Positions 44,461-53,714 are shown, counted from the stretch's first letter. The stretch: 64,000 nucleotides of DNA from Rhodanobacteraceae bacterium (GCA_016790075.1 JAEUPP010000039.1:434001-498000); one strand, 5' to 3'. Program-made: numbers and translations. Notes: a model not told the origin generated them from the sequence alone.

Positions 44461-45114
44461 ATGAGTGACCTGTCCGACCTGCTCAAGCGCAACAAAGCCT
44501 GGTCAGAGGCCATGCGTGAGCAGGACAAGGATTTCTTCAAGCGTCTGTCAAACCAGCAGGCGCCCAAATACCTCTGGATCGGTTGCTCCGACAGCCGCGT
44601 GCCGGCAAATCAGATTACTGACATGCAGCCTGGCGAGGTTTTCGTCCACCGCAATATTGCCAACGTGGTGGTCCATACCGACCTCAACTGCCTGTCGACC
44701 ATCCAGTTTGCCGTCGATCTGCTCAAGGTCGAGCACATCATGGTCGTTGGCCACTACGGCTGCAGCGGCGTGCATGCCAGCCTGACGGGGGTTCGCGTCG
44801 GCCTCGCTGACAACTGGCTGCGCCATATCGGCGACGTTGCGCAGAAACACGCCGCCATGCTCGACACGCTTGAACTCGATGCCCTGCGCCACGCACGCCT
44901 GTGTGAGCTCAACGTCATCGAGCAGGTGACCAACGTGTGCCAGACAACGATAGTCGAGGATGCCTGGTCGCGTGGCCAGCCGCTCAGCGTTCACGGCTGG
45001 ATCTACAGCCTGTTCGACGGACGCATCACCGATCTCGGCATGACCGTGGAAACGCGCGACCAGCTTTCCAGCGTGTATCAGGCAGCCGTGCAAAGGCTTG
45101 CCGCTTCGCGCTGA
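44461..45114 (+). CDS. can: Beta-class carbonic anhydrase
   Basis: Interconverts CO2 and bicarbonate. The ATG at 44461 gives 217 aa beginning MSDLSDLLKRNKAW, the usual E. coli Can-type N-terminus. Zn ligands C42 and (D44) in GCSDSRVP, H98 and C101 in VVGHYGCSGV are all present. It lies between the aldehyde dehydrogenase and the exported ChaN-like gene on the same strand; whether it is tied to that pathway is unclear. Confidence 0.96.
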   Translation: MSDLSDLLKRNKAWSEAMREQDKDFFKRLSNQQAPKYLWIGCSDSRVPANQITDMQPGEVFVHRNIANVVVHTDLNCLSTIQFAVDLLKVEHIMVVGHYGCSGVHASLTGVRVGLADNWLRHIGDVAQKHAAMLDTLELDALRHARLCELNVIEQVTNVCQTTIVEDAWSRGQPLSVHGWIYSLFDGRITDLGMTVETRDQLSSVYQAAVQRLAASR

Positions 45115-45238
45115 AGTGCTTGTCACCGTGCTTGCGCATTCGATCGTCCGGGCGCGCAGTTACCGCAACGCACATCCGCTGCAAAATCGCCCCATGCAAG
45201 CCTGATCTATGCTCGGCGCTACCATCAGGAGTCCACTC

Positions 45239-46567
45239 ATGCCCGCCAGCCCGCTTCTTGCCCTGCCCCTGTTTCTCGCCGGCTTCGCAACAATGGCCGG
45301 GGCCGCAAGCTGGAAGGAGCAGCAGGTGGCGGCCGCCGAAAAATCAGAAACCATACTGCGCCAGGCCGAGAAGGTGCGCGGGCTGCTGGCGCAATACCAG
45401 ATACTGCGCGCCGCCTATACCGCGGACGACAGCAAGGCGTTCCGCCTGATCTTCGGACAGTATCTGAGCTGGCATCAGTCCTATCTTGGACTGCACGACG
45501 AGGCCATGCAGTCGTTCTCGATCCAGCAAAGCGCCGACAAGCAGGATGCGCCATCACCACTGGAAGGAGATACATGGCGCATGGCACCGGCCGCGGACAC
45601 CATCGTGCGCCTGGCCAAGGAACAGCGCGCCGTGTTCTTCAACGAGGCACACAACGCCGCGATCACGCGCTCGCTCACGCTGGAAATGCTGCCGCGTCTG
45701 CGCGAGCTGGGCTACACGCACTTCGCAGCCGAAACCTTGTACGAGACCGATACGGCGCTGGCGAGCCGCGGCTATCCGAACGAAGCAAGCGGTTTCTACA
45801 CACAGGAACCGGTCTACGCAGAAATGGTGCGCACCGCGCTGAAGCTCGGCTTCACTGTCATCGCTTATGAAGCCACGTCCGAAGCCGTCGGCGATGCGCG
45901 CGAAAAGGAACAGGCACGCAACCTGTACAACCGTGTATTCAAGAACAACCCGGATGCGCGCGTCGTGGTCAACGCCGGGTATGCACATATCGTCGAGTCC
46001 GGGAAATACCTCGGTGGCGCGAGCATGGCTCAACATTTCAGCAAGATCGCGCATATCAATCCGCTGACCATAGAGCAGACCATGCTGATTCCGCATACCG
46101 AGGTCAGCCAGGACCATCCCTACTACCGCGCCTTGCTGGCCAGAGAGACCCCCAAGAGCGCCGTCGCCTTCGTTGACAAGGACGGCCAGCCCTGGAGCTT
46201 GCGCGCCGGACAGTACGACATCAGCATCGCGCTGCCACCGTACACACACGACAACGGACGTCAAAGCTGGCTCGCACTCAACGGCATGCGCCGTACCTAT
46301 ACCGTTGATGGCGAAATCTGCCGTTCGGTCATGCCCTGCCTCGTCGAAGCCCGTTACGCCAGCGAAGGTGACGACGCTATCCCGGCCGACCGCATCGTGA
46401 TCGGCCTGCAGGATTCCTCGCTGACCGGCAGTGAACGCAAGTTCCGCAAGGTCAACGACCTGCGCACCGATCTCTATCTGCGCCCCGGCCGCTACCGCGT
46501 GCGGGCAAGCGGAGCGGACAATCAAATCGTCAACACCCAGATCATCACCGTCGGTTCAAGCGAGTGA
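45239..46567 (+). CDS. Exported ChaN/erythromycin-esterase-like protein
   Basis: The ATG at 45239 has AGGAG 9 nt upstream and opens a signal peptide (to about residue 21). The 442-aa product has AVFFNEAHNAAITRSL followed by LGYTHFAAETLYE and DARVVVNAGYAHI, the Glu/His pattern shared by the ChaN haem-binding and EreA esterase superfamily (also TraB/Tiki). The last 150 residues form a second beta-rich domain. Substrate unknown; I see no basis for drug resistance. The stop overlaps a GTG at 46564 of the RidA frame. Confidence 0.78.
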   Translation: MPASPLLALPLFLAGFATMAGAASWKEQQVAAAEKSETILRQAEKVRGLLAQYQILRAAYTADDSKAFRLIFGQYLSWHQSYLGLHDEAMQSFSIQQSADKQDAPSPLEGDTWRMAPAADTIVRLAKEQRAVFFNEAHNAAITRSLTLEMLPRLRELGYTHFAAETLYETDTALASRGYPNEASGFYTQEPVYAEMVRTALKLGFTVIAYEATSEAVGDAREKEQARNLYNRVFKNNPDARVVVNAGYAHIVESGKYLGGASMAQHFSKIAHINPLTIEQTMLIPHTEVSQDHPYYRALLARETPKSAVAFVDKDGQPWSLRAGQYDISIALPPYTHDNGRQSWLALNGMRRTYTVDGEICRSVMPCLVEARYASEGDDAIPADRIVIGLQDSSLTGSERKFRKVNDLRTDLYLRPGRYRVRASGADNQIVNTQIITVGSSE

Positions 46568-46575
46568 CGCCATCC

Positions 46576-46998
46576 ATGACTGACCCCATACACACGAACA
46601 ACGCGCCGGCCCCTGTTGGCGCCTATCCGCACGCACGCCGTGTCGGCAACCTGCTGTTCCTGTCGGGCGTCGGCCCACGCACTCCGGGCAGCAATGAAAT
46701 TCCGGGCAATGTATACGATGCCGAGCGGCGTCTGATCAGCTACGATTTCGAGGCGCAGTGCCGCCAGGTTTTCGCCAACGTGCGCGCCGTGCTGGAAGCT
46801 TCCGGCGCGCGCTGGGAGGATCTGGTCGATGTCACGGTCTACCTGACCGACATGCAGCGCGACTTCGCGAGCTACAACCGCCTTTACGCCGAACATTTCA
46901 CCAGTGCCCAGCCCTGCCGCACCACGCTGGGCATTACTGCACTACCGACGCCGATTGCGATCGAACTCAAGTGCGTGGCCGCGATAGAGTCTGGCTGA
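46576..46998 (+). CDS. RidA family protein, 2-aminomuconate deaminase-like
   Basis: A 140-aa member of the YjgF/RidA family, which hydrolyses imines/enamines or acts as a deaminase. The ATG at 46576 is preferred over a GTG at 46564 that overlaps the preceding stop. Typical segments are GAYPHARRVGNLLFLSG, VFANVRAVLEASGA, LVDVTVYLTDMQRDF and RTTLGITALPTPIAIELK. The conserved Arg of RidA (in the C-P-A-R-x region) appears as PCRTTLG. The pattern G-x-R-T/P-G-S-N with D-x-E-A-Q-C resembles 2-aminomuconate deaminases. With the aldehyde dehydrogenase it suggests a lower kynurenine pathway; the upstream genes are not here. Confidence 0.82.
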   Translation: MTDPIHTNNAPAPVGAYPHARRVGNLLFLSGVGPRTPGSNEIPGNVYDAERRLISYDFEAQCRQVFANVRAVLEASGARWEDLVDVTVYLTDMQRDFASYNRLYAEHFTSAQPCRTTLGITALPTPIAIELKCVAAIESG

Positions 46999-47056
46999 TA
47001 CCAGTACGCCCGATTCCCGCCGACGCGGATTGCCGGCAGCCGCAGGCAACGGTGGC

Positions 47057-47239
47057 ATGTTCGCAAGCTCAATCCAATTGACGGACAAACTCCGGATTCA
47101 AGGCCGCGATTGCGTGATCGCTCCAGCATCGCACCGTGTGTGCCGCTGCGAACATTGCACGGACCAGCGTACGGAGAAATGGTCGCTGTTTGCGCAAATC
47201 GAGCTTGATGATGACGAGCTGAAGCGCATCGCGACATAG
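47057..47239 (+). CDS. Possible small protein with C-x-C-x2-C motif (60 aa)
   Basis: A short frame starting ATG at 47057 (TTG at 47030 is an alternative) and ending TAG just where a 14-bp hairpin begins. The product has cysteines as VCRCEHCTDQ, a possible metal site, and an acidic end. It has no clear ribosome-binding site and no recognised family, so it could be chance. Confidence 0.3.
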   Translation: MFASSIQLTDKLRIQGRDCVIAPASHRVCRCEHCTDQRTEKWSLFAQIELDDDELKRIAT

Positions 47240-47274
47240 GCGACGCTGCGCCGATGGACCGGCGCAGCGTCGCC
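47239..47274. terminator. Strong bidirectional hairpin
   Basis: A perfect 14-bp stem (47239-47252 and 47261-47274, GGCGACGCTGCGCC and its complement) with 8-nt loop. It lies at the end of the 678-aa gene on the minus strand and of the RidA/small-frame transcript on the plus strand. No T-run. Confidence 0.6.
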
Positions 47275-47286
47275 TGAAGGCCACAC

Positions 47287-49323
47287 TTAACTTTCGAAAT
47301 TGCTGACGAAAATCACGTCACTCGGTGCCGGTGCAATCACCGTCGCCGCATACGACGCCGGCGTTCCGGCCTGTGCGACACGCAACTCGATATCGGCAGC
47401 AGCCGGGGCGAGATTCGCAATGAACGAGAAACGATACAGCGTGCCCCAGTTGAGCGGATTCAGCACCGCCGGCACGCCCGGCGCCGGAGCAGGATTGACC
47501 GGAGCAGTCCAGGTCAGGCGGCCGCCACTGTTGCTCGAGGTCCAGTTGTTAGCCGTGTCGAGATCGCCGTCGCTGAATTCGATACCACTCACGGTCGCCC
47601 CCGCGGGCAACGGCAGGCTGAAGCTGTCATAGCCGTAGTTGTGGATTACGCGGAAGCGCTGCGCTGGAGTGGCATCGTCGTCATAACTGGGCGTACCTGA
47701 GGTTACACCGCGCGCGAAGTCGACATTCATGACGGCGTAGTCGTAGCGCCACTGTCCACCGCCAAGATCGCGCGCCTTGACCGCAACGCGCGTATGGCCT
47801 TCATTATTGGCAATTTCTACATTGCGCTGATTTGGATCGGCAGTGCCTGGCGTAACCCACTGATTGATGGCCGGTCCCAGCCGCGTCGGCGTACCGTTGG
47901 AAATGCTCCAGGGGCCAGCACCGGTAAAGCTGAAGGTGACCGGGCGCGAGGCCATGGTGTTATAGACGTTGACGTCGTCACGCACGATGTACCAGGACTC
48001 GAAGCGGAAGGTGCCGCTCGCTAGCTGCGATTCGCGCACAATCAGGCGCTGGCTGTAGTTGGTATTGCCCGAGCTGTCTTCCAACAGGTCGCAATTGGGA
48101 TCGTAGATCGAACCGCAACGGCCCCAGGCGTCGCCATTGGGAATGATCTCGCTGCGTGGACCGAGGTCGCTATTGCTGTCGTTGTTGCTGGTCGCATAGG
48201 TATCGCTGCAGGAGCGGCCGAGAATATGCGAGTTGCTGCCACCGCTGCCTGGGCTTGTGGAACAACCGACATTGACCGTCAGGAATGCGTGCTTGACGCC
48301 AGAACGCCCTACCTGGTCGATGCGCCCTTCGCTGTCGAAGCGGTACAGGTTCCAGATCAGGTTCGGATGCTGATCATTATTGTAGGGGGCGTAGGTGCCG
48401 GTGAATTTCTCAAACCAGGCTACATCAGCCGAGTACAGCGCCGAGCTCGTGCCCAGCGGATCGCCGGCGACCGTAGCCTGCGCCGTCCCATTGTTGACAT
48501 TGTTGCGAAGCGTGGAATTCGGTGTGAATACGGCATAGCCGTCGGTAGCGCCAGCCGGGCCATCGCAGCTGCAGGTACCCGCACAGTTCAGCGCCCTGGT
48601 ACAACGCGAGTACTGCGCGTCGAAGGCAAGCATGAATACGTCGGCCTGGTACTTGGCGCCGGGCACACCGGGTACATCGGTGTTTGGCCAGACTGGAGCA
48701 CCGCCGCCCAGCACGATGAAATTGCCATCCTGAGCGGTGACGTCGAGCTGCATGCGCATTTGCGCGATAGCCCAGCCATCTACCCAGGGCTTGCCGATAC
48801 GGCGCGCAAGGTCCGGATGAATACGCAGATCCATGGTACGTACCTGGAGCTGCCGTCCATCGGCAGTCACGGCGTACATAAGCTTGTCCATGAAGAACCA
48901 GGCGCGGCCGTTGGCATCGACGAGTTCCAGCGTGAGCGCATCATTGCTCCGCGGCTGCAAGGTCGCGTCGACCAGCGACAGTTCCCCGTCCGGCGTCTTG
49001 AGCCGGAAACCACCGCGCAAAGCCAGGCGGCCACCGACAAAATGATCGAAGTTCAACGCGTTGACCGCGAACTGCAGGCCGCCCTGCGAACGCAGACCGA
49101 CGGCGACGAAGCCGCGGCGGTCCGGATCACCAACGCCGTTGCGCTGATCCAGAGCCATGCCGAGGTCGGCCAGTAGATCTTCGTTCCAGATAAAGCCGAG
49201 GTCGCCGCCATGCGCGGTCCAGACCTGCGGCTGAGCAGGCTGACTCGGCGACTCAGCCACTGCGCTGCTGGCCGCCACCCCCAGGAGCAGTACGAAAACA
49301 CCGCGAACTAACGTCATGACCAT
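47287..49323 (-). CDS. Large exported protein, three-paralogue family, member A (678 aa)
   Basis: Family not recognised. Signal peptide (about residues 5-23). The N-terminal segment GGDLGFIWNEDLLADLGM is shared with member B. All three members share NDQHPNLIWNLYR, a K-H-A-F element, LGPRSEIIP, WGRCGSIYDPNCD and FESWYIVRDDVNVYNTM. Cysteines occur in pairs (SRCTRALNC, CSCDGP, GRSCSDTY), suggesting disulfides or metal binding. The C-terminus is I-F-V-S-N-F-E-S, like tails I recall in exported proteins of this order. The gene follows member B by 93 bp with a hairpin between them. Confidence 0.78.
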   Translation of the reverse strand: MVMTLVRGVFVLLLGVAASSAVAESPSQPAQPQVWTAHGGDLGFIWNEDLLADLGMALDQRNGVGDPDRRGFVAVGLRSQGGLQFAVNALNFDHFVGGRLALRGGFRLKTPDGELSLVDATLQPRSNDALTLELVDANGRAWFFMDKLMYAVTADGRQLQVRTMDLRIHPDLARRIGKPWVDGWAIAQMRMQLDVTAQDGNFIVLGGGAPVWPNTDVPGVPGAKYQADVFMLAFDAQYSRCTRALNCAGTCSCDGPAGATDGYAVFTPNSTLRNNVNNGTAQATVAGDPLGTSSALYSADVAWFEKFTGTYAPYNNDQHPNLIWNLYRFDSEGRIDQVGRSGVKHAFLTVNVGCSTSPGSGGSNSHILGRSCSDTYATSNNDSNSDLGPRSEIIPNGDAWGRCGSIYDPNCDLLEDSSGNTNYSQRLIVRESQLASGTFRFESWYIVRDDVNVYNTMASRPVTFSFTGAGPWSISNGTPTRLGPAINQWVTPGTADPNQRNVEIANNEGHTRVAVKARDLGGGQWRYDYAVMNVDFARGVTSGTPSYDDDATPAQRFRVIHNYGYDSFSLPLPAGATVSGIEFSDGDLDTANNWTSSNSGGRLTWTAPVNPAPAPGVPAVLNPLNWGTLYRFSFIANLAPAAADIELRVAQAGTPASYAATVIAPAPSDVIFVSNFES

Positions 49324-49365
49324 GATCAGAATTCCCTGAATAAGGCGATAGGACTATTGCCAGTA

Positions 49366-49398
49366 GCAACCTGCGGCACTGTCCAAGCCGCAGGTTGC
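49366..49398 (-). terminator. Hairpin between paralogues B and A
   Basis: A perfect 11-bp stem GCAACCTGCGG/CCGCAGGTTGC (49366-49376, 49388-49398) with an 11-nt loop. It lies just after member B and 43 bp before member A. There is no T-run, so it may only attenuate transcription or protect RNA ends. Confidence 0.45.
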
Positions 49399-49415
49399 CT
49401 ACCTTGGCTGGTTGC

Positions 49416-51491
49416 TTAGTGCCTGGAGGCCGACTCGAAGTTGTCCACGAAGATCAGATCGACAGCCGGCGTGGCCGGCGCCAGCACCGAAGCCGTATAG
49501 GAGGCTGGTGTACCGCTCTGCGCGACATGCAGATCAACATCGGCTGCCGTTGGCGCCTGGTTGGCGACAAACGAGAAGCGGAACATCGTGCCCCAGTTAA
49601 GTGGATTGAGAACGGCAGGGGTATTGGCCGGTGGCGTCGGATTCACCGGCGCCGTCCAGGTGACGCTGCCGCCGGAAGTCGTCGCGGTCCAGTCGTTGGC
49701 CGCATCGAGCTCGCCATCGTTGAATTCCAGCGAGCTTACCGTGACGCCGGCCGGCAGCGGCACGCTGAAGCGGTCGAAGCCGAAATTGTGGATTACGCGG
49801 AAGCGCTGGGCCGGATCGGAGTCGTCACTGTACTTGCTGGTCCCCTGCGTCACGGCACGCGCAAAGTCGAGGTTCATCACCGCGTAGTCATAACGCCAGG
49901 CACCGTTGCCGAGGTCGACCACGTTGACGGCGACGCGGGTATGACCCTCCGCGCTCGCGACCTCAACGTTTTTCTGGTTCGGGTTGGCGGTGGTCGGGCT
50001 GACCCAGCGGTTGATGACCGGGCCCAGCAGCTGCGGCGTGCCATTGCTCATGGACCAGCTCGCGCCATAGCTGAAGGTCACGGGCCGCGAGGCCATGGTG
50101 TTGTAGATATTGATGTCCTCGCGAACGATGTACCACGACTCCATGAAGTAGGTACCGCCAGCCGTTAGCTGCGACTCGCGCGTGATCATGCGCTGGCTGT
50201 AGTTGGTATTGCCGCTGGGATCGGCGCTCAAGTCGCAATTGGGATCGAAGATCGAGCCGCAACGCCCCCACTCTCCCCGGGCCGGGATGATTTCGTTGCG
50301 CGGGCCCAGATCGCCATTGCTGTCGTTGTTGCCGGTACCGTAGGTATCGGAACAGGCCAGACCGAGGATGGCGCCGGTGCTGCCGCCGCTGCCAGGACCA
50401 GAATTGTCACAGCCAGTATTCGTGGTGACGAATGCGTGCTTCACACCGGAACGGCCTATCTGTTCGATGCGGTTGTTGGCGTCGATGCGGTAGAGGTTCC
50501 AGATCAGATTCGGGTGCTGGTCGTTGTCATACGGCGCGAAGGTGCCGCTGAACTTGCGGTACCAGGCTACGTCCGCCGAATACAACGCACTGCTGGTGCC
50601 GTTGGGATCGCCCGCAACGGTAGGATTGGCCGTGCCGTTGTTGACGTTGTTGCGCAGCGTTGAAGACGGGGTAAATACCGCATAGCCGTTGGTCGCGGTA
50701 TTCGGGCCGTCGCAGGTACAACCCGTCGTGCAACCGAGACTGTTCGTACAGCGCGAGTACTGCCCCTGGAAGCTCAGCATGAACACGTCGGCCTGGAAGC
50801 GCTGCTCCGGGGTTACGCCCGGAACCACCGTGCCAGGCCATACCGGAGCCCCCTGCACGATATCGATGTAGTTGCCGTTCTGCGCCACGACCTCCAGACG
50901 CATGCGCATCTGTGCGACCACCCAGTCAGTGATTTCCGGCTTGCCCAGACGCCGCGCAAGATCAGCATGCAGGCGCAGGTCCATGGTCTGCACGTCGACC
51001 GTGCGGCCTTCGTCGGCGATGGCATACATCAGGCGATCAAGGTAAAACAGCTTGTTGCCGGCCGCGTCGACCACATCCAGCATCTGTGAATTCGTACCAC
51101 GCGGAACCACAACCGCGTCGACCAGTGAAAGCTCCCCAGCCGGCGAATTCAGGCTGAAACCGCCGCGCAGGGCAAGCCGCCCGCCGACAAAGTGATCGAA
51201 ATTGGTATCCGTGACGGCGAAGCTGAGCCCGCCCTGGTCACGCAGCGGCACGGCGACGAATTCACGGCTGTCAGGATCAGAAACACCGGTCGCGCTCTTG
51301 AGCGTGATGCCGTAGTCGCGCAGCAGATCCACATTCCAGATAAAACCGAGGTCGCCGCCCAGCGCCGTCCAGGTTTGCTTTACGACGGGCTGCGGCTGCG
51401 GCTGTGGTCCGGACGCGGCCATTGCCAGCGGTGCGCTGAAAGCCGAGGCCAACGCCAGGGCCAGTACGAAACGATGCGAATGCAGGTTCAT
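49416..51491 (-). CDS. Large exported protein, three-paralogue family, member B (691 aa)
   Basis: Close paralogue of member A over its full length. The ATG at 51491 has GAGG 5-6 nt upstream and gives a signal peptide (MNLHSHRF, hydrophobic core to about residue 27); the frame is open for 370 bp upstream but without this signal. Shared elements include GGDLGFIWNVDLLRDYGI, NDQHPNLIWNLYR, LGPRNEIIP, WGRCGSIFDPNCD and SWYIVREDINIYNTM. Cysteine pairs (SRCTNSLGC, TGCTCDGP) match. It ends with D-L-I-F-V-D-N-F-E-S plus ASRH. It follows the pentahaem cytochrome gene by 226 bp. Function unknown. Confidence 0.78.
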   Translation of the reverse strand: MNLHSHRFVLALALASAFSAPLAMAASGPQPQPQPVVKQTWTALGGDLGFIWNVDLLRDYGITLKSATGVSDPDSREFVAVPLRDQGGLSFAVTDTNFDHFVGGRLALRGGFSLNSPAGELSLVDAVVVPRGTNSQMLDVVDAAGNKLFYLDRLMYAIADEGRTVDVQTMDLRLHADLARRLGKPEITDWVVAQMRMRLEVVAQNGNYIDIVQGAPVWPGTVVPGVTPEQRFQADVFMLSFQGQYSRCTNSLGCTTGCTCDGPNTATNGYAVFTPSSTLRNNVNNGTANPTVAGDPNGTSSALYSADVAWYRKFSGTFAPYDNDQHPNLIWNLYRIDANNRIEQIGRSGVKHAFVTTNTGCDNSGPGSGGSTGAILGLACSDTYGTGNNDSNGDLGPRNEIIPARGEWGRCGSIFDPNCDLSADPSGNTNYSQRMITRESQLTAGGTYFMESWYIVREDINIYNTMASRPVTFSYGASWSMSNGTPQLLGPVINRWVSPTTANPNQKNVEVASAEGHTRVAVNVVDLGNGAWRYDYAVMNLDFARAVTQGTSKYSDDSDPAQRFRVIHNFGFDRFSVPLPAGVTVSSLEFNDGELDAANDWTATTSGGSVTWTAPVNPTPPANTPAVLNPLNWGTMFRFSFVANQAPTAADVDLHVAQSGTPASYTASVLAPATPAVDLIFVDNFESASRH

Positions 51492-51717
51492 TGCCGCCTC
51501 ATGAAAAAGTGGATAACCGCGCATTTCCCTGCAGGTGATTCCCTGGCATGACACGTAAGGCTCCCAGCCAAGCGCGACCGCCATGATGTACCGAAAGACC
51601 AGCATGGCCGCGGTGCCCCCCCCTTGGAACAGCCCCGACTCAAGCCGCCGCCCTGACATAACGAGCGGCCTTGCCTCAAGGCCACGCTGCTTAGCGCGAC
51701 CATGCCTACTGTTGAAC

Positions 51718-53622
51718 TCAGTTGCCCGCCAGCACCGTGCTCGTTGCCGCCGTCTCCGGCGGCGACTTGCCAAAGGCCGGGTCGTTCCAGAGCGAGTACA
51801 GAAATTCACCACGCGACTGCGACTGCGGGCCGACATTGAACGGACGCCCAGGGCCGCCCGCACACAACGTATTCTCCGCCGGGATTGCCGGCGCGGTCAC
51901 AGCCTGACGGCGCAGGAACTCGATGTAATCCTTGCTCGCGATCTGATGGCGCAGATTCGCCTCGATACGCACCGGCAAGCTGGTGCCTGCCGGCAATACG
52001 AAGGTGTAGAGCGTGTCGTCATAGTTGACCAACGTACCCGAACCCGGCGCCGTCTCCGGATAGCTGTAATTGACGGGACGCACTTCATCCCCGTTCGGAT
52101 CAGCCGCGGTACGCGGACGCAGTCCCAGCGGCGGAATGCGGTTGTCCTTGGCAATGCAATTGTTCAGTACGAAGTGGAAGTGCTTCTGGCCACCCGACTC
52201 GGTGCGGCAGACACCCGGCGGCGTCGCATCCCAGATGCCCTGCAGGACTTCGTAGATCTTGATCTGGCTGTCTTCGGTCAACACACCGGTGGCTGCGTCG
52301 TAGGCACCGCTTTCACTGATCAGGCTGTTGTTGGCCGCAAATGCCTTGACGTTGAGCCACATGCGGCGGCCCTCGGAATAACCGGTAGGCAGCTTGTGGC
52401 CGCTGAGGTTGGTCGTACGCACACGCACCGTAACACTGCCTGGCGTACCCGCGGTCGGCGCGGTATAGGCGGTAACCGTCGAGGTCAGCGAGGCACTGGA
52501 CTGCAGCATGGCCCGCGCCCAGGCTATGGTGCGATCGTAGTCTGCGGGGTCACCGGAACCGGTCGCTGCGTAAAGGGTCTTGATGATCGCCGGTATCCAG
52601 GTATTCGCCCCGACGAAGGTGTGTACGGGCAGATTTCCCGTACGCGATCCCTCTTCGTTCAGGGTGCAGGCCTGCGCCAGCGGATCGTTCGAGGTCGGCA
52701 TGTGGCAGGTCTGGCACGGTTGGGATTTGGCCAGCGCCGGCTGCCCCGGGGCGACGGACTGCAGACCATCGCGGAAGATCAGATCGGCGAACAGGCTGCG
52801 CTGCCATTCGCTGTAGGTACGCTCGATGGGGAAAGGGCGCGTGGTCGCCGTACCGTTTTCGAGAATCAGGGTCTTGAGCGGGCCCTGATTGGTGTCCGGC
52901 GTCGACACATCGTGGCAGCTGCCGCATAGCTCCGAGCTCTGGTGCAGGGGCGAGTACTGCCAGCCATGTGGCGGCTCCAGCAGACGATTCACATAGGAAT
53001 ACGGTCCGCGCCGGCAGGGGCCGCCATATTCATCGCCTTCGGGGGTGATGCAGCTGCCCGCATCGTCGACCCAGATATTGGAGTTGCCGATCTCGAACGG
53101 CTGGCCCTGCGGCCCGGCCGGCATCATACGATGGCAGTAGTGGCAGCCTATGCCGCCGTAGTCGTTACCGAAACCATCGGTGTCGTTGTAGTCGCCGGTC
53201 AGCAGGCACCCCGAAGCACCGCTGGCGGGATTCAGATTGCCGCCGCCGGCCTTGACCACACGACCGCCCAGCCAACCCGCAGGGGTGTGGCAGCGCAAGC
53301 AATAATCGCCAGCGCCGGGATAGTCCTTGTTCGCGACATCGAGTGCGGCCCAGAACAACGGATCGCGAGTGGCATTCGCCATCATCGAGCCGGCCCAGGT
53401 GCTATGCGGCAGGAACTGGTTGCCGGGCGAAGAGAAGCCGCGATGGCAGCCCAGACAGTTACTGGTTGGTTCCAGTGCCGTCTGCAGCAGCGGCTGCGTA
53501 CCATGCGGAGTGAGATCCAGCGCCATGGCGGGCGCGACAGCAAAGATCATGGCTGACGCCAATACCAACCAAGACAGCCGCGTCCACGACGCCGGCCGCC
53601 TCATGCACACCAACCGCCCCAT
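51718..53622 (-). CDS. Exported pentahaem c-type cytochrome
   Basis: A 634-aa electron-transfer protein. The ATG at 53622 has GGGGGA upstream and gives a signal peptide (to about residue 34, PAMA). Five CxxCH haem sites are at residues 56-60, 108-112, 160-164, 233-237 and 303-307. After the haem region a beta-rich domain contains NLSGHKLPTGYSEGRRMWL, a segment also found in other multihaem cytochromes. Additional histidines (PHS, LHQ, HMP) could be distal ligands. It lies between the genes for members C and B of the exported paralogue family. A periplasmic or surface redox role is expected; the partner is unknown. Confidence 0.88.
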   Translation of the reverse strand: MGRLVCMRRPASWTRLSWLVLASAMIFAVAPAMALDLTPHGTQPLLQTALEPTSNCLGCHRGFSSPGNQFLPHSTWAGSMMANATRDPLFWAALDVANKDYPGAGDYCLRCHTPAGWLGGRVVKAGGGNLNPASGASGCLLTGDYNDTDGFGNDYGGIGCHYCHRMMPAGPQGQPFEIGNSNIWVDDAGSCITPEGDEYGGPCRRGPYSYVNRLLEPPHGWQYSPLHQSSELCGSCHDVSTPDTNQGPLKTLILENGTATTRPFPIERTYSEWQRSLFADLIFRDGLQSVAPGQPALAKSQPCQTCHMPTSNDPLAQACTLNEEGSRTGNLPVHTFVGANTWIPAIIKTLYAATGSGDPADYDRTIAWARAMLQSSASLTSTVTAYTAPTAGTPGSVTVRVRTTNLSGHKLPTGYSEGRRMWLNVKAFAANNSLISESGAYDAATGVLTEDSQIKIYEVLQGIWDATPPGVCRTESGGQKHFHFVLNNCIAKDNRIPPLGLRPRTAADPNGDEVRPVNYSYPETAPGSGTLVNYDDTLYTFVLPAGTSLPVRIEANLRHQIASKDYIEFLRRQAVTAPAIPAENTLCAGGPGRPFNVGPQSQSRGEFLYSLWNDPAFGKSPPETAATSTVLAGN

Positions 53623-53714
53623 GCTTCGTCCCCCTGCCCCTAAACATACCCAGACGCACGCAACCATGGAAAATAGCACGGCTTATGCCAATGAGGCATG
53701 GGCCTTAGTAGTAT

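Noticed and set aside
45239-46567. Erythromycin resistance gene
   Set aside because: Only the broad ChaN/EreA superfamily pattern is present, in an exported protein with an extra domain; no support for macrolide hydrolysis.
48226-49176. 316-aa plus-strand frame
   Set aside because: Antisense to member A; a high-GC shadow frame.
51583-52929. 448-aa plus-strand frame
   Set aside because: Antisense to the pentahaem cytochrome gene, Arg-rich, no domain.
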